In this document: positions 53,999-58,839 of the stretch, one piece after another | How positions within the stretch are numbered: the first letter of the stretch is position 1 | Layout of the letters: the number at the start of each line of letters is the position of its first letter | Source: Streptomyces fuscigenes | Lineage (GTDB): Bacteria; Actinomycetota; Actinomycetes; Streptomycetales; Streptomycetaceae | Assembly: GCF_021556455.1 (NCBI RefSeq) | Contig: NZ_JAKGCV010000004.1 | Span: forward strand, 1-58,839 | DNA: 58,839 bases | Direction of reading: 5' to 3' | Translations under genes and position numbers: made by a program | The notes under the pieces: model-generated | The model's input: the letters and a program-made list of their open reading frames with translations, nothing else | What the model was told of the DNA's origin: nothing | Databases searched by the model: none

Positions 53999-54121
53999 AC
54001 TAGCGCGTAGTAGCGCGTAGTGCAATTACTTCGCGCTAGTAGCGCAATGGCGCGAAGCTACGCGTTTGCGTGCGCCCCCGCGCTGCCCACGGCGGCGTTC
54101 AGTGGCCAACTAGTGCGTAGT
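53999..54121. promoter_or_regulatory. Clustered operators of the immunity-like switch
   Basis: TAGCGCGTAGT at 54001-54011 and 54011-54021 (sharing a base), TAGTGCGTAGT at 54111-54121, and degenerate inverted copies (CGCGCTAGT near 54032-54040, AAGCTACGCG near 54055-54064). Sites sit at both ends of the divergent intergenic region, as expected for a bistable repressor switch. An identical distant site lies at 6913-6923. Confidence 0.65.
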
Positions 54122-54137
54122 CTGCGAAGCTCTAAGA

Positions 54138-54593
54138 ATGCTTAGAGACACGCGACCGGAGCCCCCGAGGGAGGCCGCGCTCATCGATGCGGCCCGCCGC
54201 CGGGCGCGTCTTTCAATGCGTGAGGCCGCGAAACGCGCGGGCATGAGTGATGCCCGGTGGCGGCAGATCAGCAGCGGATACCAGACGGTGAGCGGGGAGC
54301 AGATCCCCGTGACGGGCCCTGCGGAGACCGTGGCCCGCATGTCTCAAGTCGTCGGCGTCACCGCGGAAGAACTCCAGCGCGCCGGCCGGGATGACGCGGC
54401 GGCAGCCCTGGAGGAGATCACCCCACTGCCGCAGCCGGACACCGCCTCAGCGTTCTCGCCGCCGGTGGACGCCGTGTACCAGCTCCTGGCCGCGCTCCCG
54501 CCGGAGGCTCAGGACGAAGTCCTCCGCCGCCTCGCCAGGGAGCATCCGAATGCCGCGCAGCCGTTCGACGCTCAGGAGCATCACGCCGGATAG
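54138..54593 (+). CDS. HTH regulator divergent from the XRE gene
   Basis: A 151-residue protein. The N-terminal HTH (about 10-50, AALIDAARRRARLSMREAAK RAGMSDARWRQISSGYQTV) is of the Streptomyces type with a short R-x-SMREAAKRAGMS core and a W-x-x-I recognition helix. Then PVTGPAETVARMSQVVGVTA EELQRAG and an acidic Pro-rich linker, and AVYQLLAALPPEAQDEVLRR LAREH at the end, a likely dimerisation helix. It faces the XRE gene across the operator cluster and is the larger, so it may be the lysogenic repressor; which partner does so is not decidable from sequence. Confidence 0.75.
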   Translation: MLRDTRPEPPREAALIDAARRRARLSMREAAKRAGMSDARWRQISSGYQTVSGEQIPVTGPAETVARMSQVVGVTAEELQRAGRDDAAAALEEITPLPQPDTASAFSPPVDAVYQLLAALPPEAQDEVLRRLAREHPNAAQPFDAQEHHAG

Positions 54594-54696
54594 ACATGTC
54601 ACGAAGTAGTCACGAATAGCTATACATCTATAGAACGTTGCCCCAGGGAACCGAGGATTCACGGTACGTCACAAGCGCCACGTCTAGGGGGACACC
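54594..54696 (+). promoter_or_regulatory. AT-rich promoter-like spacer before the membrane gene
   Basis: 103 bp with lower GC than its surroundings, containing GTCACGAAGTAGTCACGAAT (a repeated GTCACGAA) and TATACATCTATAG, a possible -10. It probably drives the gene at 54697 independently of the HTH gene. Confidence 0.4.
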
Positions 54697-55626
54697 GTGA
54701 CTCACATCGTCCTAATCCTGCACACGGCGGTCCTGGGAGCCGTCGGGCTCGCCCAAGTGCTTCTGTACCTCGGATGGAAGCGGAACCGCGAGCAGATCAA
54801 CCAGCTCCGCGCGGTCATCACCGCCCAGCAGATCGCCTCCGCCATCGGCACCGGCACCGGCACCGCCGGCAACCTCAAGCCCATCACGGGCCACCAATCC
54901 TTAGAACCCGAGCCGGCCCGACGAAGGGGCCACCTCGCGCTCTACCTCGGCGGCGGAGTTGCCGCCGCCTTCACGACATGCCGCCGCAGCCTCTCGGAGA
55001 GCCGCCGGCACATCCTCACCGTGACGGCGGCGGCCACCGTGGCCGCCGCCGGCACCGCCGCGGCCACCCTCGCCCTGGTGCCCTCCGTCGAGCCCGGCGC
55101 GGTGGACGTCCCGATCACACCCGCCCCGCCGTCCAAGGAGCTCCGCCGGCCGAGGCCGCCGACCCAGTACCCCAGCGGGGCCACCGTCTCCGCCGGCGGC
55201 GACGCCAGCATGTGGTCAGGGGACGGCCCGCCGGACCCCGGGCAAGGGGATGAGGACGAGAAGAACAGGGCGCGCACGGCCGCCCCCGGCGCCTCGACTC
55301 CGCCCGCCCAGGTGCGCGACGTCCCGCCGCCGGAGCACCGGCCGCCCACCAGCACCCCGCCGATGGCGGCACCTCTGCGGACGGGGGCCCCAGAGTCATC
55401 GCCATCGGCCACCACAGAGCCACCCATGACCTCGGCGCCCACCACCGGCGGCGGCCGGGAGTCGGCACCGTCACCCACCAGGATGGCCCCGCTGCCGCAG
55501 CTCCCCGCGCTCCCCCCGCCGCTGGAGCCTCCGTCGGCACTGCCGACCCCGCCGATAGACGACGAGGGCGCGGCGTGCGTGGACATTCCGCCGCTGCTGG
55601 ACGCGTGCCTCCTCGCCGCGAGCTGA
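54697..55626 (+). CDS. Two-helix membrane protein with Pro-rich exposed domain, next to the att junction
   Basis: A 309-residue protein from a GTG with AGGGGG 5 nt upstream. Membrane helix 1 (THIVLILHTAVLGAVGLAQV LLYLGW), a cytoplasmic linker with REQINQLRAVITAQQIASAI, membrane helix 2 (about 107-130, ILTVTAAATVAAAGTAAATL), then a long Pro/Thr/Ser/Glu-rich region (about 135-290) ending in ACVDIPPLLDACLLAAS with two Cys. It is the last prophage gene before the att junction, expressed in the same direction as the HTH gene. This placement and topology are typical of lysogenic-conversion membrane proteins such as superinfection-exclusion factors (inference). Confidence 0.6.
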   Translation: MTHIVLILHTAVLGAVGLAQVLLYLGWKRNREQINQLRAVITAQQIASAIGTGTGTAGNLKPITGHQSLEPEPARRRGHLALYLGGGVAAAFTTCRRSLSESRRHILTVTAAATVAAAGTAAATLALVPSVEPGAVDVPITPAPPSKELRRPRPPTQYPSGATVSAGGDASMWSGDGPPDPGQGDEDEKNRARTAAPGASTPPAQVRDVPPPEHRPPTSTPPMAAPLRTGAPESSPSATTEPPMTSAPTTGGGRESAPSPTRMAPLPQLPALPPPLEPPSALPTPPIDDEGAACVDIPPLLDACLLAAS

Positions 55627-55710
55627 ACGCCACCGCTGTCCGGTCTCGCGGGAGGCGGCCGTGAAGGAGCGCGTGATACCCCAGCGCCCTGGCGCTGAGG
55701 ATGCTTGAGA

Positions 55711-55734
55711 GGGCCCCGGCACCGGGGCCCTTTT
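55711..55734 (+). terminator. Intrinsic terminator after the last prophage gene
   Basis: GGGCCCCGG (55711-55719) / CCGGGGCCC (55722-55730) followed by TTTT (55731-55734), a classical stem with U-tract on the plus strand, 85 nt past the stop at 55626. A smaller CAGCGCC/GGCGCTG hairpin (55682-55697) precedes it. Confidence 0.8.
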
Positions 55735-55826
55735 GCGTGGCCGGAGCACGGGCTCGCGCGGCCGGGAGGGGGTGGCCCGCATTTCGGTGGAGCCTCGGTG
55801 GAGCAAGTGATCTTGAAACGCAGAGA

Positions 55827-55857
55827 ACCCCCGGCCAGACCATGTCTGACCAGGGGT
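55827..55857 (-). terminator. Terminator-like hairpin downstream of the tRNA fragment
   Basis: 14-bp stem (55827-55840 / 55844-55857, 3-nt loop). Read on the minus strand all 14 pairs form, including two G-U. It follows the truncated tRNA-Lys and would end that transcript. It lies on the phage side of the junction. Confidence 0.55.
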
Positions 55858-55869
55858 CCTTTACTGTGC

Positions 55870-55910
55870 GCTTCGGGCCGCTAACCGGAGACGAGAAGAT
55901 TAAAAGTCCG
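55870..55910. other. Probable prophage attachment junction (attL or attR)
   Basis: Sequence right of about 55898 is host (tRNA 5' half, helicase); left of it is phage. The core shared by attP and attB probably lies in GACTTTTAATC of the anticodon region. The exact crossover point cannot be fixed without the other junction, which is outside the window. Confidence 0.6.
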
Positions 55911-55938
55911 CTGCTCTGACCAATTGAGCTAACGGCCC
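55898..55938 (-). tRNA. 5' half of tRNA-Lys(UUU), truncated at the prophage junction
   Basis: Minus-strand GGGCCGTTAGCTC ... GAGC (acceptor strand and D arm), then GCGGA-CTTTTAA, the anticodon stem and loop with anticodon UUU. After AATC the sequence no longer follows a tRNA: the 3' anticodon strand pairs poorly (TCTTC), there is no T arm with a TTCGA loop, and only a GCGGCCC that could pair with the acceptor occurs 20 nt on. The host tRNA gene is therefore interrupted at or just after the anticodon loop, the integration site of the prophage. Normally tRNA-targeting elements restore the 3' end; this one does not appear to at this junction. Confidence 0.75.
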
Positions 55939-56252
55939 CGGTACGGCACACCGAGCATAGCCCGCTTGGCCGTTGCGGCGGTCAGGGCCGCGGAGCGCGC
56001 CCCCGCCCCGTGCCCGCTCCCGGCTCCCCGCCCCGACTCCCGGCTCCCGCTCCGGCTCCCGGCTCTCCGGTCGACGAGGGTGGCCCGTACAGCGAGAGCG
56101 AGGCCGTACAGCGCCTGCGGCCCCGTACGACGACGGCGGGCCCGCACCCCAGGGAAAGAAGGGGTGCGGGCCCGCCGTCGTGTCGTGCCCGGCCGGACGT
56201 CCGCCCGCGGCCTCGGCCGCCGGGCGGCCCGGCCTGCGCGCGGCCGGAAGGA
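55939..56252. other. Host intergenic region, no gene recognised
   Basis: 314 bp between the tRNA fragment and the helicase stop. It holds a CGGCTCCC-type low-complexity run (about 56010-56075), the large terminator hairpin (56131-56180), and the tRNA promoter region immediately right of 55938. No credible open frame. Confidence 0.6.
56131..56180. terminator. 20-bp perfect terminator hairpin after the helicase gene
   Basis: Arms 56131-56150 and 56161-56180 are fully complementary with a purine-rich 10-nt loop, about 73 nt past the helicase stop. Strong bidirectional terminator. Confidence 0.85.
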
Positions 56253-58469
56253 TCAGCCGTTGCGCTTCCAGCGCGGCTTGTCGTCACGGCGCCCGAACGA
56301 GCCGGTGCCGGTGCCCGTGCCGCCGCGGTGGTCGTCCCGACGGCCGTACGGGCGGTCCGAGGAGCCGCCGCGGTAGCCGCCGCCCGCCGGGCGGTCGCCC
56401 TGCCGGTCGCGGTTGAACGGACGGTCGCTGCCCCGGTGGTCGCGGCGCTCGAAGGTGCGGCCTCCGCGGTCGTCACGACGGTCGTCACGGCGGTCGCGGT
56501 TGAAGCCGCCACGGTCGTCACGGCGCTCGCCGCGGTCGTCACGGCGCTGGAACCCGCCCCGGTCGCCACGGTCGTCGCGGCGGAAGCCGCCGCGCTCGTC
56601 ACGGTCGTCACGGCGGAACCCGCCACGGTCGTCACGGCGGTCGCGGTTGAAGCCACCGCGGTCGTCACGGCGCTCCCCGCGGTCGTCGCGCCGCTGGAAC
56701 CCGCCGCGCTCACCGCGGTCGCCCCGGTCGTCGCGGCGGAACCCGCCACGGTCGCCGCGGTCACCGCGGTCGTCACGGCGGAACCCGCCACGGTCGTCAC
56801 GGCGCTCCGTGCCGGCGCGCTGCCGCTCGAAGTTGCCGCGCTCGTCGCGCCGCTGGCGCTGCTGCTCCGCCTCGGCGGCTGCGGCCTTGGCCGCGGCCTC
56901 CTCGATCGCGCGCTCGGCCTCGGCCTGCACCTCGGCGACCGCGGCCTCCGGGTCCTCCCCGCGTTCACGGGCGGCGCGCCCCACCAGGCGGCCCGCCTCC
57001 TCGCGCAGTTCGGTGGCGCGGCGCTGCGCGCGCTCCAGCTGCTTCGCCAGGTCGGCGACCTCGCGCTCGGCCTGCTTGGCCGCGTTGTTCGCGGAGTCGG
57101 CCTGCACCTCGGTCAGCGACCGCGCGCCGGTGATCTCGGCGACCTCGGGGTCGAACGCGCCCGCGCCGCCCACCATGTGGCGCGAGGCGTCGACGCCCGC
57201 GTCCTCCATCAGCCGGAAGATCTGGCGACGCTGGTGCGGCAGCGCCAGGGAGACGACGACGCCGGACTTGCCCGCGCGGGCCGTGCGGCCCGAGCGGTGC
57301 AGGTAGTCCTTGTGGTCGCCGGCCGGGTCGACGTTCAGCACCAGGTCGATGCCGTCGACGTGGATGCCGCGGGCGGCGACGTCGGTCGCGACGAGCGCGT
57401 TGACGTAGCCGTCCTTGAAGTCGGCCAGCGTGCGGGTCCTGGCGCCCTGCGTCATGCCGCCGTGCAGCGCGTCGGCCTTCACGCCGGAGTCGCGCAGCTG
57501 CTCCGCGATCCGGTCGGCGCCGAGCTGGGTCCGCACGAAGATGATCGTGCGGCCCTTGCGGGCGGCGATGGCGGCCGTGACGGGCGCCTTGTCCTTGGGC
57601 TTCACCACGAGCACGTGGTGGGACATCGTGGTGACGTTGCCCTGCGCGCTGTCGACCTCGTGGCTGACCGGGTCGGTCAGGTAGCGCTTGACCAGCGTGT
57701 TGATCTCGTTCTCCATGGTCGCGGAGAACAGCATCCGCTGGCCGCCCGACGGCACCAGGTCCAGCAGCTCGGTGACCTCGGGCAGGAAGCCCAGGTCGGA
57801 CATCTGGTCGGCCTCGTCGATGATCGCGACCTGGATCTGCTCCATCGAGGCGGCGCCGCGGTTGATGAGGTCGCGCAGGCGGCCGGGGGTGGCGACGAGG
57901 ATGTCGACGCCGCGCTCCAGCGCGTAGATCTGGTTGCCCATGGACGTGCCGCCGCAGACGACCTTCATCTTGAGGCCGAGGACGTCGCCGTACGGCTGGA
58001 GGGCGTCCGCGACCTGCATGGCGAGCTCGCGGGTCGGGGTGAGGATCACACCGCGGGGCTTCTTCTTCTCCGTGTGGCCGCCGGAGAGCGTGGCCAGCAG
58101 CGGGAGGCCGAAGGAGAGCGTCTTGCCGGAGCCGGTGCGGCCGCGGCCGAGGATGTCCTTGCCGGCCAGGGCGTCCGGGATGGTCGCGGCCTGGATCGGG
58201 AACGGGACGGTGACGCCGTTCTGGGCGAGCTTGCGCACGATGGACTCGGGCAGGCCCAGGTCCGCGAACGTGGTCTCGGGGGCCGCGTCGGTCTCGTCGA
58301 GGCCGGCGGCGTCCGTCGCTTCGTCCTCGGTGAGGGCGTCGTCGACGCCGTGGTCGGCGGCGGCGGTCTCGACGGCGTCTGCGGTGTCTACGGCATCTGC
58401 GGCATCGACGATGTCGTCGTGGGAGTCGTTCTCGGGCATGACGGCGTGGTCAGTACTGGAAACGGACAT
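56253..58469 (-). CDS. DEAD-box RNA helicase with RGG-like tail (host gene)
   Basis: A 738-residue ATP-dependent RNA helicase of the bacterial DEAD-box family, acting in RNA unwinding and cold or ribosome-assembly functions. Motifs in order: Q (FPIQAATIPD), I (GRTGSGKT), Ia (PTRELAMQ), GG, Ib (TPGRL), II (DEAD), III (SAT), IV-V (VATDVAARGIHVDG), VI (HRSGRTAR). An acidic Ala/Asp-rich N-terminus (about 60 residues) and, after about residue 480, a coiled region followed by roughly 200 residues of RDDRGGF-type repeats, encoded by near-identical DNA repeats at about 56420-56830, which form an RNA-binding RGG-like tail. The ATG after GGAAGG at 58469 is preferred; an upstream ATG adds 18 residues. 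Confidence 0.92.
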   Translation of the reverse strand: MSVSSTDHAVMPENDSHDDIVDAADAVDTADAVETAAADHGVDDALTEDEATDAAGLDETDAAPETTFADLGLPESIVRKLAQNGVTVPFPIQAATIPDALAGKDILGRGRTGSGKTLSFGLPLLATLSGGHTEKKKPRGVILTPTRELAMQVADALQPYGDVLGLKMKVVCGGTSMGNQIYALERGVDILVATPGRLRDLINRGAASMEQIQVAIIDEADQMSDLGFLPEVTELLDLVPSGGQRMLFSATMENEINTLVKRYLTDPVSHEVDSAQGNVTTMSHHVLVVKPKDKAPVTAAIAARKGRTIIFVRTQLGADRIAEQLRDSGVKADALHGGMTQGARTRTLADFKDGYVNALVATDVAARGIHVDGIDLVLNVDPAGDHKDYLHRSGRTARAGKSGVVVSLALPHQRRQIFRLMEDAGVDASRHMVGGAGAFDPEVAEITGARSLTEVQADSANNAAKQAEREVADLAKQLERAQRRATELREEAGRLVGRAARERGEDPEAAVAEVQAEAERAIEEAAAKAAAAEAEQQRQRRDERGNFERQRAGTERRDDRGGFRRDDRGDRGDRGGFRRDDRGDRGERGGFQRRDDRGERRDDRGGFNRDRRDDRGGFRRDDRDERGGFRRDDRGDRGGFQRRDDRGERRDDRGGFNRDRRDDRRDDRGGRTFERRDHRGSDRPFNRDRQGDRPAGGGYRGGSSDRPYGRRDDHRGGTGTGTGSFGRRDDKPRWKRNG
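56420..56830 (-). repeat. Tandem GGF/RDDRG-coding repeats in the helicase gene
   Basis: Roughly a dozen imperfect repeats of about 24-33 bp (CGGTCGTCACGGCGG-type on the plus strand) encode the RDDRGGF/RRDDRGE units. They are prone to copy-number change and create long spurious open frames on the opposite strand. Confidence 0.8.
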
Positions 58470-58622
58470 GCGAAATGCGAAACCTTCCGGAGTCTCGGCA
58501 CGCGCCCAAACTCCGTGTTTCACCTCTCGACCGCCTCGATGCGGTCAGCCACGGTAAGGGAGAGTACGCGCCACACGGCGCTCTTCTTTTTCGGCGCCGG
58601 GGAAATGATCAAACGATCTACT

Positions 58623-58652
58623 ACCATACGCAGTGCCCGGCCCTTGAAGCAA
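58623..58652 (-). promoter_or_regulatory. Candidate helicase promoter
   Basis: Minus-strand TTGCTT (58647-58652), 18-bp spacer, TATGGT (58623-58628), about 150 nt before the ATG. A leader hairpin (GACCGC ... GCGGTC, about 58529-58546) follows. Modest match to consensus. Confidence 0.35.
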
Positions 58653-58680
58653 ACCGGTACCGGGCGACGCTGCTCACAAT

Positions 58681-58839
58681 CGTACGGCCGCCCCGGGGCT
58701 CCCCCTCCCCCGGCCGCCCGCGCGGCCGCCCCGCCGCCCGGGGCTCCGGGGCCCCGGCGGGCGTCCCGCCCAGGCCCGCGGGGCTCCTGACACCGAGTCG
58801 GCGCCGCCGCGGGGCGTCCGGCCGCGGGTGCCCGTCCCC
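58681..58839. other. GC-rich host sequence, nothing recognised
   Basis: 159 bp of mostly G/C at the window edge with short CCCCGG-type repeats. No gene, promoter or RNA is evident. Confidence 0.5.

Noticed and set aside
54138..55626. Integrase gene next to the att junction
   Set aside because: Neither gene here has tyrosine- or serine-recombinase motifs; the integrase must lie at the other end, outside the window.
56420..56830. CRISPR-like repeat array
   Set aside because: Repeats are contiguous, vary in length, stay in frame and encode the helicase RGG-like tail; there are no unique spacers.
56010..58790. 926-codon plus-strand frame opposite the helicase
   Set aside because: Ala/Val-rich shadow of the RDDRGGF repeats and the helicase core.

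Overview
This window is high-GC actinobacterial DNA, almost certainly Streptomyces. Most of it (1 to about 55.8 kb) is the right-hand part of an integrated temperate siphovirus-like prophage. The last 3 kb is host chromosome: the 5' half of a tRNA-Lys(UUU) gene followed by a DEAD-box RNA helicase with an RGG-like tail, both on the minus strand. The phage/host junction lies at the anticodon loop of the tRNA (about 55.9 kb). The other prophage end, the tail and lysis genes and the integrase are not in the window.

Layout, left to right; most genes read on the minus strand, so transcription runs toward position 1. (a) 0-11.6 kb, head and packaging: the start of a capsid/scaffold-type protein, a 1116-residue MuF / 2H-phosphoesterase / capsid-protease / winged-helix fusion, portal, a DUF1360 membrane protein, small accessory genes, and large and small terminase. 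(b) 11.6-18.2 kb, a putative DNA-hypermodification operon directly upstream of terminase: ParB-like protein, DNA cytosine-C5 methyltransferase, asparagine-synthase-like amidotransferase and CmoA-like enzyme (carboxy-SAM synthase family). The methyltransferase has unusual residues at exactly the two cofactor-pocket positions that are changed in engineered enzymes accepting bulkier SAM analogues. I propose that the operon makes 5-carboxymethyl- and then 5-carbamoylmethyl-cytosine. (c) 18.2-30.6 kb, short transcription units, mostly of unknown function (NERD, DUF6884, PP2C phosphatase, GIY-YIG). Several start at copies of one promoter with a built-in palindrome (TGACTTTGCAAAGTCA), and nearly all end in a perfect GC hairpin 11-18 nt past the stop codon. 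(d) 30.7-36 kb, membrane proteins resembling plasmid/ICE spread functions, iteron-like repeats and an excisionase-like HTH gene. (e) 36.2-37.4 kb, a lower-GC probable cargo gene. (f) 37.6-45.6 kb, small genes with 4-bp overlaps ending at a winged-helix replication-initiator candidate whose coding region holds an iteron cluster, the likely replication origin. (g) 45.6-53.5 kb, early genes: ADP-ribosyltransferase-like protein, lipoprotein, WhiB, RusA, DnaQ-type exonuclease, RecT and a YqaJ/RecE-type exonuclease. (h) 53.7-55.6 kb, an immunity-like switch: two divergent HTH genes around clustered TAGYGCGTAGT operators (one further copy at 6.9 kb), then a membrane protein next to the attachment junction.

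Function calls rest on motifs visible in translated sequence and on remembered family signatures. No database search was possible. The many long GC-rich open frames antisense to these genes were treated as codon-bias shadows.
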